From Alcanivorax sp. DP30 (lineage in GTDB: Bacteria > Pseudomonadota > Gammaproteobacteria > Pseudomonadales > Alcanivoracaceae), in assembly GCF_009882945.1 (NCBI RefSeq), contig NZ_WTUY01000002.1, positions 436,927 through 500,926 of the forward strand: 64,000 nt of DNA, in the 5' to 3' direction. The position numbers and the translations under genes were made by a program. Below the pieces are notes generated by a model. It did not search any database and was not told the origin of the DNA. It saw only the letters and a program-made list of their open reading frames with translations. Of this stretch, positions 44,133 to 52,271 are shown piece by piece. Positions within the stretch are counted from its first letter, which is position 1. The number at the start of each line of letters is the position of its first letter.

Positions 44133-44205
44133 TGCGGGAGCGTACTTGCACGCCAACCAGGGGGCTCCCTGGTCAAGGTCCTCCCCGTGCAAGCACACTC
44201 CCACA
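44133..44205. repeat. inverted pair of REP-like elements
   Basis: Two REP copies face each other (44133-44155 plus and 44186-44205 minus), with a 30-nt spacer holding GGGGCTCCCTGG. They are the same family as at 10695 and 10845 but slightly diverged. They lie in the 312-nt gap between the ferritin-like gene and the thioesterases on the minus strand. No gene is evident in that gap. Confidence 0.8.
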
Positions 44206-44290
44206 GCGCGTGCATGAATGTCCCCTGTAAATCACTAACGGCGACTTCAAAGCCGAGACAAACCGGAAAAGCCCGGCTCAGGCACAAGCT

Positions 44291-44740
44291 TCAGGCGTTA
44301 TCGTCCGACAGCAGAAAGTGTGCACGGGCCAGGGTTATGGGCTCCTGCCGGTTTTTCTGCCAGGCGCTGATATGGACGTTGGCAATGCGCCGCCCGAGGC
44401 GGGTGACACTGCACTCAGCATAGGTGTCACGAAAATGCCCTGCGCGCAGATAATCAATGGTGAAATCGATGGTCTTGGGCACCCGCGGCTCCCCCATCTG
44501 CAGCAAGATGAAAATAATGGCCGCCTGCTCCATGAAGCCCGCTACAGCGCCGCCGTGAAGGGCTGGCAGGGTCGGGTTGCCGACCACATTGTCATTCTTC
44601 GGCAAGACGAAGGTAAGCTCATCCCCCTGGGACACAACCTGAATGCCGAGAAACCGCGCATAGGGTACGTGGTCAACCAGCGCCTGGTATTCAACCTTGC
44701 CGCTGCGGCAGTCCTCGATCAGAGATTTCAGTACATTCAT
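44291..44740 (-). CDS. PaaI-type hotdog thioesterase, copy 1
   Basis: The 149-residue protein has the PaaI signature NPTLPALHGGAVAGFMEQAA, followed by KTIDFTIDYLRAG. These enzymes cleave acyl-CoA thioesters in the cytoplasm as homotetramers. Its ATG overlaps the stop of the upstream thioesterase by 4 nt, so the two are translated together. They may form a heteromeric pair. Confidence 0.82.
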   Translation of the reverse strand: MNVLKSLIEDCRSGKVEYQALVDHVPYARFLGIQVVSQGDELTFVLPKNDNVVGNPTLPALHGGAVAGFMEQAAIIFILLQMGEPRVPKTIDFTIDYLRAGHFRDTYAECSVTRLGRRIANVHISAWQKNRQEPITLARAHFLLSDDNA

Positions 44741-45264
44741 TGGCCTACTACCTTGCCAGCGTTATCAATTTTCAGTCGCGTATAGGTGGCCAGTCCGGTG
44801 GCTATGGGTTCGGCGTCGCTGCCCTCTTCCCAACTGGTCAGCCGCACAAAGGCCACATGGTTAGTGAGCCGGTAGCAGCTGGCCTCACACACCACAGCGG
44901 CTCCTTTTGCCGGCCCGCGTAAATGATCGAGGCGAAAATCGATGGTGGGGGTAATTTCGAACGCCGGGAAGGTGCGACAGGTCACCGCCATGCCGCCAGC
45001 CTGGTCCATCATGGCGAAAATGGCACCGCCATGCATGACCCCGGTGTCCGGGTTGCCGACCAGATCTTCACGCCAGGGAAGACGGGTACGCACGCAATAT
45101 TCTTCTGCACTGAGCACTTCCATTCCAAGCACCTTGGAATGGCGCACGGATTCCAGGAATCTGTTACAGATATCCAGGCGGGTAAACGTTGGGGCGCTGT
45201 CTGTCACGGCGGCCAATGCCTCCTTCACGGTAAAAACGTTACATTCTTGGGGCTGTTTGAGCAT
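44737..45264 (-). CDS. PaaI-type hotdog thioesterase, copy 2
   Basis: The 175-residue protein has GNPDTGVMHGGAIFAMMDQAGG and TPTIDFRLDHLRGPAKG, again the PaaI family, with an N-terminal helical extension of about 35 residues. It is clearly homologous to its downstream partner but diverged. It is divergent from the PhaC-like gene, 151 nt away, so both sides may share control. Confidence 0.82.
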   Translation of the reverse strand: MLKQPQECNVFTVKEALAAVTDSAPTFTRLDICNRFLESVRHSKVLGMEVLSAEEYCVRTRLPWREDLVGNPDTGVMHGGAIFAMMDQAGGMAVTCRTFPAFEITPTIDFRLDHLRGPAKGAAVVCEASCYRLTNHVAFVRLTSWEEGSDAEPIATGLATYTRLKIDNAGKVVGQ

Positions 45265-45415
45265 TTATCCGTCACTATGGATAAACGGACACCACCCCGG
45301 ATCGGCAATTATACCGGTCTGACGGTAACAATGGCCCAGTCCATGTTACTTTTTTACCCGTGTACCAGACCGAGCATGGCCCAATCCGGCCACATACGCA
45401 TCAGGGAGAATCGCG

Positions 45416-46540
45416 TTGGCATCATCGTCAAGGCTACAGACCGGCCTCCGAGCTGTCGGTCATATTGTCGAGCGGCGCCGCCATCCGCAGCGCTTCATTC
45501 AGGTGGACAAGGCCCCCTGGGATGAGATCTACCGGGACGGGATCATGGCGGTGCGTCATTACAGCCTGCCCCCCGGCGACAGCATTCCCCTCAATGACGA
45601 CACCATGGCGGTTGAAAAGCGCAAGCATCGCACTCCCCTGCTGCTGATTCCGGCCCTGGGCATTCATTGCTGGACCTATGACCTGATGCCAAACCGCTCC
45701 ATGGCGCTTTACCTTATGGCACGGGGTTATGACATTTACCTGGTGGATTGGGGCAAGCCCTCCCAGGCAGAACGCAGCCTGAGTCTGGATACCTACGTTA
45801 ACCGCTGGCTCCCAGCGGCGGTGGATGCGGTTAAACAGCACGCCGAGTCTGATCAGGTGAACCTGATGGGATATTGCATGGGTGGGCTATTGTGCCTGAT
45901 GTATCTGGGCGGGCACCCGGATGCCCCTGTTGGCAGCTTGATCACCATCGCCAGTCCTGTGAATTTTCACAAGAGCGGCCCCTTTGGCAAAGTGGCAGGG
46001 CTGGCAGCCATACCTGCCATGCAGGTGCACGACTGGTTCAAGGTTCGCCTGAAACCTCTTGATGACAAGTTGTTCCACATCCCTGCGGGCATGCTCACGC
46101 TGGGCTTCAAGATGACCAACCCACCGGGGGTGGTTCAGGCGTACATGGATCTGATCCGCAACCTGGCCGACCGGGAATACATCACCGGCTACATGACCAT
46201 GGGACAGTGGTTCAATGACATGGTGGACTACCCTGGTGCGGTGGTTCGCGAAGTGATCGAAAAGATGATTCTGGCCAACAGCCTGGCTCGTGGACGCATT
46301 CGCATCGGCGGCCGCGAAGTGGATTTCTCATCCATCCGGCAAGACCTGCTGGCGTTTGCGGGCACTACGGATAACATCGTCAGCCTGCGTGCAGCACGGG
46401 ACATCATGAAGCTGGTGGGCAGCCAGGATAAACGTTTCGAGGAAGTCCCCGGCGGCCATGCCGGCGTTTTTTCTGGTTCAAAGGCACCCACCCATGCCTG
46501 GCGCATCAGTGCTGACTGGCTGTCTACGCGATCAGATTAA
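45416..46540 (+). CDS. phaC: PhaC-like polyhydroxyalkanoate synthase / alpha-beta hydrolase
   Basis: The 374-residue protein has the PHA-synthase lipase box GYCMGGLLCLM, with catalytic Cys154 in place of Ser. Asp in GTTDNIV and His in PGGHAGVF complete the triad, and YDIYLVDWGKP lies upstream. Its length matches class III PhaC (about 355), which normally needs PhaE, but no phaE is adjacent. It polymerises 3-hydroxyacyl-CoA if truly a synthase. The start is a TTG with AGGGAG 7 nt before it. Confidence 0.82.
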   Translation: MASSSRLQTGLRAVGHIVERRRHPQRFIQVDKAPWDEIYRDGIMAVRHYSLPPGDSIPLNDDTMAVEKRKHRTPLLLIPALGIHCWTYDLMPNRSMALYLMARGYDIYLVDWGKPSQAERSLSLDTYVNRWLPAAVDAVKQHAESDQVNLMGYCMGGLLCLMYLGGHPDAPVGSLITIASPVNFHKSGPFGKVAGLAAIPAMQVHDWFKVRLKPLDDKLFHIPAGMLTLGFKMTNPPGVVQAYMDLIRNLADREYITGYMTMGQWFNDMVDYPGAVVREVIEKMILANSLARGRIRIGGREVDFSSIRQDLLAFAGTTDNIVSLRAARDIMKLVGSQDKRFEEVPGGHAGVFSGSKAPTHAWRISADWLSTRSD

Positions 46541-46747
46541 GCTGCCCTGCAGTCTGTCCGTGAGATCGCCGAGAAGAGGGTTGTCGAATTGGTAGAGCGT
46601 CTGCCGTGCACGATTTAAAGGACAAAACGGCAGGCCGTGAAGCGTATCCAGATCAACTACACCCGAGCCGCGTTGAACGACGACAGTTTGCGGTTTCTGG
46701 CTTCAGATCTTCGGCATCAGGCGATTGAGCAGTTTTTCTGGCGGTAA
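46541..46747 (+). pseudogene. possible remnant or short ORF in the frame after the PhaC-like stop
   Basis: Straight after the PhaC-like stop codon, the same frame stays open for 23 codons (AALQSVREIAEKRVVELVER...). It meets one stop at 46610-46612 and then continues open to 46747. A 36-codon ORF with a GTG at 46637 reads VKRIQINYTRAALNDDSLRF. Gene decay is possible, but the frame may also be open by chance. Confidence 0.25.
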
Positions 46748-46768
46748 ATCCACGATATACCCAATAAA

Positions 46769-46805
46769 AAGGCGGAAATCCCACCGGGGAATCTCCGCCT
46801 TGATT
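46769..46805. terminator. bidirectional hairpin terminator
   Basis: The stem AAGGCGGA pairs with TCCGCCTT and extends inward with two mismatches (AATCCC with GGGGAATC). On the minus strand a T-run follows (plus-strand AAAAA at 46766-46770). It lies between the PhaC-like gene and the convergent secreted-protein gene. Confidence 0.7.
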
Positions 46806-46828
46806 TTGGGTTTGGTGAAGGCCGGCGT

Positions 46829-47590
46829 TTACTGCCCCTGGACCAACGCCTCAACGCGTTCCGCCACCTGGGTGGCATAACGGTAAAACAGATACGGCAC
46901 CTTTTTGCTTTCGGTATCATTCATTTTCGGCACTGTAGAGCGCACAAAGGCCCAACGCTGCCCAACAAAGTCCAGCACATCGCTGGCCGCGGCATCATCC
47001 TGGTACTTCTGCTTCAATGCAGCCAGGCTCTCATCAATCTGCCTGGCTTCGCTGGCAAAATCCATAGGCTTCAACCCAGTGCCCGTGGGCAAACCCGCAG
47101 AAGGGAATGCCGCCAGTGCAAGATACTCACTGGCCACACGCTGCATGGCAACGGACAAGTCAGCAATGTCCAGATAATCGGCTTCGTCGGTCTGAGCCTG
47201 CTCGGCAACCTGAATCACCGCCAGTGTCGTGGTATTCATCTCGCTCATGGCGGCATAGTCCGCATAACCCAGTGAAGCCAGGGGATTGTCCAGCGCCCGG
47301 TCAGATAGGGCCTGCCAGGCGTCACCCAGTTCCATGGCGGCTTTCTCCTGGGCTGGCTCTGCCTTGTCTTGCAGGGCCGATGCATCATTTTGGCCCTGTG
47401 CAAGCAAGATCCTCAGAGATTCGCGGTCTTCCGGGTTGTCACCCCGAATAGCAAGCAAGTGAAACCCCATCCGGGCTCGCCATGCATTCGCTTCCACTAC
47501 TGCCAGATCCGTGGCCTTGATCGCTGCATGCCCGCTCGCTGCCAATGCCAGCAGCCCACCGGTCACAGTCATCCATAACGTCTTTCTCAC
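46829..47590 (-). CDS. secreted helical protein, tandem paralogue A
   Basis: The 253-residue protein starts at a GTG (VRKTLWMTVTGGLLALAASGHAA) with GGGG upstream and has a signal peptide. The mature part is mostly helical. It aligns with the next gene on the strand: RARMGFHLLAIRGD with RADFHMLTIMTGG, QRVASEYLALAAFPSAG with QRMTSEYLNVAADPSGG, and VPYLFYRYATQV with VPFLVYRYTKQM. Function is unknown. A longer frame to 47812 has no start support and runs through the terminator of the upstream gene. Confidence 0.78.
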   Translation of the reverse strand: MRKTLWMTVTGGLLALAASGHAAIKATDLAVVEANAWRARMGFHLLAIRGDNPEDRESLRILLAQGQNDASALQDKAEPAQEKAAMELGDAWQALSDRALDNPLASLGYADYAAMSEMNTTTLAVIQVAEQAQTDEADYLDIADLSVAMQRVASEYLALAAFPSAGLPTGTGLKPMDFASEARQIDESLAALKQKYQDDAAASDVLDFVGQRWAFVRSTVPKMNDTESKKVPYLFYRYATQVAERVEALVQGQ

Positions 47591-47614
47591 CCGATACCCC
47601 TTTCTACTAACTAA

Positions 47615-47640
47615 CAAAAAACCCCCGCCGTGAGCGGGGG
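47615..47640 (-). terminator. intrinsic terminator between the two paralogues
   Basis: The stem CCCCCGC pairs with GCGGGGG around a 5-nt loop. On the minus strand it is followed by a run of T (plus-strand A 47615-47621). It lies after paralogue B and before paralogue A, so A may depend on read-through or on its own promoter. Confidence 0.88.
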
Positions 47641-47669
47641 CATCAATGTGCAACTGAAACTTGCCGGAG

Positions 47670-48464
47670 CTATTCAACCGGCCCAAAGGTGGGCTTTTCC
47701 ACTTCCGTGGATGCCAGGCTGATAGCTTGGTCAATGGTATCAACCATCTGCTTGGTATAGCGATATACCAGGAATGGCACCGCATTCTCGTAAAACTTGA
47801 CCATGGACTCACGGATGAAGCGCCACTTCAGGCTCACCTGGCCCAGCGCCCGGCTCATGGCATCATCGCCACTGTGATTCTTGCGCGCTGCAGCCAGCAT
47901 GGATTCAAATTGTGGCACAGCATCCTTGAATTCAATACGTCCTTCATCGGTACCGGCGGCCATGCCACCACTGGGATCCGCCGCCACGTTCAAATATTCG
48001 GATGTCATCCGCTGCAGATACGCTGCCAGTTCTCGCACATCATCGTATTTGCCAGCAGTGCCGCCCTCAAATGCTTCCATTTTTTCCAGCATCAATGACG
48101 GAATCACATTCACATCCTGAATGGTATAGGTGTCGGTATAACCCTGCTCAGCCATGGTGTTGGCGCTAGCGGCTTTTTCGAATTTGTTCCACTCATTACT
48201 GAGCTCGACAGCGAGCGTACGCTCCTCACTGCCTTCGGCATCCGCATCAATGCGTTTCAGAGCTCGACGTGCCTTGTCGATGGAGCCGTCCAGATCTGAG
48301 GCATATTTTTCGCCCCCAGTCATGATGGTCAGCATGTGGAAATCCGCGCGAACCTGCCACAGCCCCAATTCAAACTCTTCCAGATCGGCATTGGAAATGG
48401 CAGCCATACCATTTAGTGGCAAGATGGCGAGTGCCATAAGGCTCCCCAGCAGACGCATTGCCAT
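47670..48464 (-). CDS. secreted helical protein, tandem paralogue B
   Basis: The 264-residue protein has a signal peptide (MAMRLLGSLMALAILPLNGMAA). Its helical body contains QRMTSEYLNVAADPSGGMAA and later KWRFIRESMVKFYENAVPFL. It is the better-preserved partner of the downstream paralogue. The ATG is preceded by GGGAG. No known domain is evident. It might be periplasmic; a four-helix bundle is possible. Confidence 0.75.
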   Translation of the reverse strand: MAMRLLGSLMALAILPLNGMAAISNADLEEFELGLWQVRADFHMLTIMTGGEKYASDLDGSIDKARRALKRIDADAEGSEERTLAVELSNEWNKFEKAASANTMAEQGYTDTYTIQDVNVIPSLMLEKMEAFEGGTAGKYDDVRELAAYLQRMTSEYLNVAADPSGGMAAGTDEGRIEFKDAVPQFESMLAAARKNHSGDDAMSRALGQVSLKWRFIRESMVKFYENAVPFLVYRYTKQMVDTIDQAISLASTEVEKPTFGPVE

Positions 48465-48605
48465 CAGCTTCTCCCTTTCTCATAGAATTGTTATTGGACT
48501 TTATTGTTGTCGTTCGCCGTCAATATGCCGAGCGAATCAAAGTAAACACTATCACAAAATTCATCAAAATGAGGAATATGGCACAGCAATACCGCTAACC
48601 CAGAG

Positions 48606-49181
48606 CTACCAGGGAGTCACGGGTCCGTAATGGGCATATCTATGCATATATTCATTCAGTATTTCCGGGAACAGCCAGGCCGCGACCAGCAACGCCAGAG
48701 TCACCAGCAGGCCCAGGACATTTACCACCAGGTAAAGACCTCCCACCAGCATTACCAGCCATCCTGGCGGAGGGTTTGGTGTCCCATACCGGTTCACAAA
48801 ACTGTCGCCATCGCCCAGAAACAGGTAAAGCATTAGCAGGGCATTAACCACCGGTATCAGGCTGACCATGGCCCACCACCCGGTTCTACCCATGTCATGG
48901 AGCCGACGAACCATCAGGCACAGCAGATAAACGGCAAGCACAATAATGACTACCAAGCTGCCAGCCACCCCTGAAGGCCGGGGCAGCAGCTGCTGAGACA
49001 GCAACATCAACAGGACAATCAGCAATGCACCAAACAGCGAGGCAACGAGTTGATAGCAGGCAAACCTAAGCCGCCCCAATCGCTGGGAAAGACTGAGTGG
49101 GGAAAGTGCCTCATAGACGATCGTGCCGTTTCCTTGATACCCGGGACGTAAATCCGGGGCATCGTAATAATCATTCCCCAC
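48606..49181 (-). CDS. DUF805-like inner-membrane protein
   Basis: The 191-residue protein has four hydrophobic helices with the DUF805 pieces LSLSQRLGRLRFACYQL, VRRLHDMGRTGWWAMVSLIP and LFLGDGDSFVNRYG. DUF805 proteins are small membrane proteins with no known function. The GTG start overlaps the end of the YkvA gene by 11 nt, implying coupling. Confidence 0.82.
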   Translation of the reverse strand: MGNDYYDAPDLRPGYQGNGTIVYEALSPLSLSQRLGRLRFACYQLVASLFGALLIVLLMLLSQQLLPRPSGVAGSLVVIIVLAVYLLCLMVRRLHDMGRTGWWAMVSLIPVVNALLMLYLFLGDGDSFVNRYGTPNPPPGWLVMLVGGLYLVVNVLGLLVTLALLVAAWLFPEILNEYMHRYAHYGPVTPW

Positions 49182-49599
49182 CAGGATCCCCTACCTGCTG
49201 TTCTCGCCATGCCTTGTAGTTCCCAATGTCATTCTGACATTGCTTCCAGACCCGACTTAACAGTGCCAAATCATCAAGCAAGCCCAGCGCCAGTATCGGG
49301 TCGGGAATCGCATCAAGGGGCATCATGAAATAGACCAGCGCCCCAGTGATGGAAAGCAGGGTTGAGCCGGGCAAATTGGGATAACGCCCAGTTGCCCAGT
49401 CATACAGCATGTGTGCCAGTAGCTTAACCTGCCCGGCGCCCTCCCCCAGCCGGCTGGATAACTTCTCTCCACGGCGACCCGCCAGGGTCGCCAACCAGCG
49501 AGTGGCCGAGACAGACCGGGTAATCCGTCCGGCTCGGGCCAGAGCCTGGCGCCGAAACCGGTTAATGTGACAGCTCCTGGAACAGCGCCCGGTACTCAT
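49171..49599 (-). CDS. YkvA/DUF1232-like membrane protein
   Basis: This protein contains LPGSTLLSITGALVYFMMPLDAIPDPI and LALLSRVWKQCQND, the DUF1232 signature, after a basic helix. I start at the ATG at 49599, which overlaps the end of the ParA gene by 38 nt and gives 142 residues. The better ribosome site, AGGAG, sits 7 nt before an ATT at 49566, so an ATT start is possible. The frame extends to 49749, but that part reads as the shadow of the ParA gene. Confidence 0.7.
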   Translation of the reverse strand: MSTGRCSRSCHINRFRRQALARAGRITRSVSATRWLATLAGRRGEKLSSRLGEGAGQVKLLAHMLYDWATGRYPNLPGSTLLSITGALVYFMMPLDAIPDPILALGLLDDLALLSRVWKQCQNDIGNYKAWREQQVGDPGGE

Positions 49600-50341
49600 C
49601 AGTGAGCTTGTGCCGCGGCTGCATATTGACCAGCGGCGTCGCTCGCTCGTGGGATTCACGCATGACCACACTAGAGGACAGCTTGCTCTCCAGAATCGGC
49701 AAACCTTCTTCCTGCAAGGAGGCAACCAGTTCCTGGGGAAGTCGGGCACGGGGCTGATACTGGTTTACGATAATTCCTTCTACCCTCAACTCATCGTTAT
49801 GGTCTTCCCGCGCTTCCTGAATATTTTCCAGCAGGGTGTAAAGCGCCTTGCGAGAGAAAGCATCACAATCAAACGGTATCAGAACCCGGTCAGCGGCAAT
49901 GAGCGCGGACAAGGTATAGAAGTTATAGGCAGGCGGGGTATCAACAAAGATGGTGTCAAAATCACGGGACAGGGTTTTAAGCAGGCCTCGTAACTTGTAG
50001 ATCTTGTGTTTGGATTCGAGCATATGCTCGATTTCACCCAGTTCCCCATCGGAAGGCAGCACGTAAAGGTTCTCGAATGGCGTCGCGTGCACGTACTCAC
50101 GGGGCTCCTTTTCCTTGAGACGAAATGACAGGGTCTGAGCAAAAAAGGTCCCGATATTTGGCTTCGGGCCTTCCCCATGGCCATAGGCATCCATCCCCAG
50201 CAGGTACTGACTGGCATTACATTGTGGATCCAGATCGACCACCAGAGTCCGGTTGCCTTCAGCTGCGCTGATGGCCGCCAGATTTACGGTGATACTGGAT
50301 TTGCCCACGCCCCCTTTCTGGTTAAACACCACACGACGCAT
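49562..50341 (-). CDS. ParA/Soj-family ATPase, orphan
   Basis: The 259-residue protein has the deviant Walker A FNQKGGVGKSSITVNLA, Walker B TIFVDTPPAYNF, and the ParA A' block VDLDPQCNAS. There is no parB nearby. Lone ParA proteins can position protein clusters or plasmid-like elements. Its stop overlaps the YkvA gene, and a DnaA-box match lies 159 bp upstream. AAGGAG lies ahead of the ATG. Confidence 0.85.
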   Translation of the reverse strand: MRRVVFNQKGGVGKSSITVNLAAISAAEGNRTLVVDLDPQCNASQYLLGMDAYGHGEGPKPNIGTFFAQTLSFRLKEKEPREYVHATPFENLYVLPSDGELGEIEHMLESKHKIYKLRGLLKTLSRDFDTIFVDTPPAYNFYTLSALIAADRVLIPFDCDAFSRKALYTLLENIQEAREDHNDELRVEGIIVNQYQPRARLPQELVASLQEEGLPILESKLSSSVVMRESHERATPLVNMQPRHKLTDEYRALFQELSH

Positions 50342-50732
50342 TCCTTGTTCTCCTTAATACAGCTCGGATGATGGCCCGAACCTTATGGCTCCAAGTCTCG
50401 GGCTCAACTGCCACCCCGGCAGTAAATAAAGGCTGAATGATACACAGCTCACCAGTGGACTCACAGTGCCTGTAGCGACCGCAAGTTACTCACAAAAGCT
50501 GTGGATAAGTCCCTTGATAACCTCTTGAGCATTTCCCCGGGCCACGGTGGCGCTGAAGGTTGCCCTGACTGGCTAAATTTCAACCTGATGAGCGCACCAG
50601 GATCTGCTTGGTAATCATGTCAGGCCGTTTTGAGATCAAAGGTAGACATGATCACAAAATCTATCTCCCAACTCTTGCTCCTGATGCCCTACCGGGACTA
50701 ATAGTAAACACTATGTCGACAGGAGAATAATA
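50342..50732. other. 391-nt divergent intergenic region with a DnaA-box match
   Basis: This gap between the ParA gene and the P450 gene contains TTATCCACA (minus strand, 50500-50508), a perfect DnaA-box 9-mer. A 14-nt ATAGT-N4-ACTAT dyad lies at 50701-50714, 18 bp before the P450 start. There is no clear gene. A single 9-mer is not an origin. Confidence 0.5.
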
Positions 50733-52076
50733 ATGTCTCAGCCGTTAAGCACCGTCCCTGCCACCAGCCACCTCAAGGCAATTCCCGGCGACCGCGGGTT
50801 ACCCGTGATTGGCAACACCCTTGCACTAATGCGCGACCCTATCGGCGTAATGCGGCAGCGCTATGATCGCTATGGCCCCATATCCTGGACGAGCAGTTTC
50901 GGCCTGCGCATCGTGCAAATGATCGGCCCGGAAGCCAACCAGTTTGTGATGTTGAACCGTGGCGACCTGTTCTCAAATCATGATGGCTGGGACTTTTTCA
51001 TCGGCAAATTTTTCCACCGTGGCATCATGTTGCTCGATTTCGATGAGCACAAATGGCATCGCAAGATCATGCAGCAGGCCTTTAACCGGGATGTACTGAA
51101 AGGTTACCTGCAGCGCATGGGACCGAACATCGAAGACGGCATACAGCATTGGGAACAGGTTCCGGACTTTCATGTACTCAGTGCGGTCAAACAGCTGACA
51201 CTGGATCTTGCCACGGACGTATTCATGGGCTACGAGTTGGGTCCGGAAGCCGATGCTGTCAACACCGCGTTTATTGACACGGTTCGCGCAGGTACTGCCC
51301 TGGTGCGTTTCAATGTTCCAGGAGGTCGCTGGGCCAGAGGGCTGAAAGGCCGCAAAGTCCTGGAATCGTTTTTCCGCAAGGGGCTACCAGTCAAACGTGC
51401 CAGCCAGGATTCAGACCTGTTCAGCGTGCTGTGCCACGCGAAAACTGAAGAGGGTCAACAATTCACCGACGATGATGTGGTCAACCACATGATCTTCCTG
51501 ATGATGGCCGCCCATGACACCTCTACCATCACCCTGTGCACCCTGTTCTACTATCTGGCCAAGAACCCCGAGTGGCAGGAGAAACTCCGCGAAGAAAGCC
51601 GGGCTCTGGGCAAGACCTGTATCGACTACGAAGACCTGGCGAGCCTGGAAGGCATTGGCATGGCCATGAAAGAAGCCCTGCGTCTGTGCTCGCCGGTACC
51701 GTCCATGCCCCGCAAAACGGTCAAGGACGTGGAGTTCAATGGCTACCTGATCCCCAAGGGCAGCTTTATCACTGTTAGCCCCTTCTTCACCCATTACATG
51801 GAAGAAATCTGGCCAGAACCCGAGAAATTTGACCCGGAACGGTTCAGTGAGGAACGCCGTGAAGACAAGGTACACCCTTATGCATGGGTACCCTTTGGCG
51901 GCGGTGCACACAAATGCATCGGATTACATTTTGCGGAAATGCAGGTCAAAGCCATACTTCACCAGGTACTACTTAACTACCGCTGGAGTGTCCCGGCAGA
52001 CTACGAAATGCCGCTGGATCTCACCAGCCTGCCGGTACCCGGTGATGGACTCCCGGTGAATCTGGAACGTTTGTGA
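50733..52076 (+). CDS. cytochrome P450
   Basis: The 447-residue P450 has the I-helix AAHDTSTIT (residues about 260-268), ExxR in KEALRLCSP, and the heme loop FGGGAHKCIG with Cys395. It has no membrane anchor and so is soluble. This loop resembles CYP136/CYP51-like families, but I would not name a family. AGGAG lies before the ATG. No ferredoxin or ferredoxin reductase gene is next to it; a P450 of this kind needs a redox partner supplied elsewhere. Substrate is unknown, possibly a terpenoid, sterol or fatty acid. Confidence 0.92.
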   Translation: MSQPLSTVPATSHLKAIPGDRGLPVIGNTLALMRDPIGVMRQRYDRYGPISWTSSFGLRIVQMIGPEANQFVMLNRGDLFSNHDGWDFFIGKFFHRGIMLLDFDEHKWHRKIMQQAFNRDVLKGYLQRMGPNIEDGIQHWEQVPDFHVLSAVKQLTLDLATDVFMGYELGPEADAVNTAFIDTVRAGTALVRFNVPGGRWARGLKGRKVLESFFRKGLPVKRASQDSDLFSVLCHAKTEEGQQFTDDDVVNHMIFLMMAAHDTSTITLCTLFYYLAKNPEWQEKLREESRALGKTCIDYEDLASLEGIGMAMKEALRLCSPVPSMPRKTVKDVEFNGYLIPKGSFITVSPFFTHYMEEIWPEPEKFDPERFSEERREDKVHPYAWVPFGGGAHKCIGLHFAEMQVKAILHQVLLNYRWSVPADYEMPLDLTSLPVPGDGLPVNLERL

Positions 52077-52092
52077 AAAGCAGCGGCGAGGT

Positions 52093-52155
52093 ACGAGTTT
52101 CGAAAATCAAAGGCCAAAGCCCGCTTAACTGCGCGGATTCACCTTCGAAACTCGT
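52093..52155. repeat. inverted repeat with ACGAGTTTCGAA arms
   Basis: The 12-nt arms ACGAGTTTCGAA (52093-52104) and TTCGAAACTCGT (52144-52155) are perfect reverse complements. They lie in the 195-nt gap after the P450 gene. A related set lies at 56196-56272, suggesting a small dispersed repeat family. Position fits a structured 3' end or a mobile-repeat remnant. Confidence 0.6.
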
Positions 52156-52271
52156 AACTCGTCACTTTTCTCGCCAAGGTTCGAATCACTTGCAGTTAAG
52201 CTCCTGCAGCCGCGGCGAGGAGGCCTGTCCCTACGCCCGCAGTGCATTAACCGGCTGTCCACCTTTAACGA

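Noticed and set aside
46580-46640. A stretch with TGGTAGAGC like the D-arm of a tRNA
   Set aside because: No acceptor stem, anticodon arm or T-arm could be built around it.
50500-50508. TTATCCACA as part of a replication origin
   Set aside because: A single DnaA box without a cluster, A+T-rich unwinding region or dnaA-dnaN genes does not make an origin.
48541-50714. The 12-mer AGTAAACACTAT occurs at 48541 and 50703, near two gene starts
   Set aside because: Many 12-mers recur by chance in 64 kb, and the two sites differ in orientation relative to the genes.
50701-50714. ATAGT-AAAC-ACTAT dyad just before the P450 gene as an operator
   Set aside because: Five-base arms are too short to support a regulator site without further evidence.
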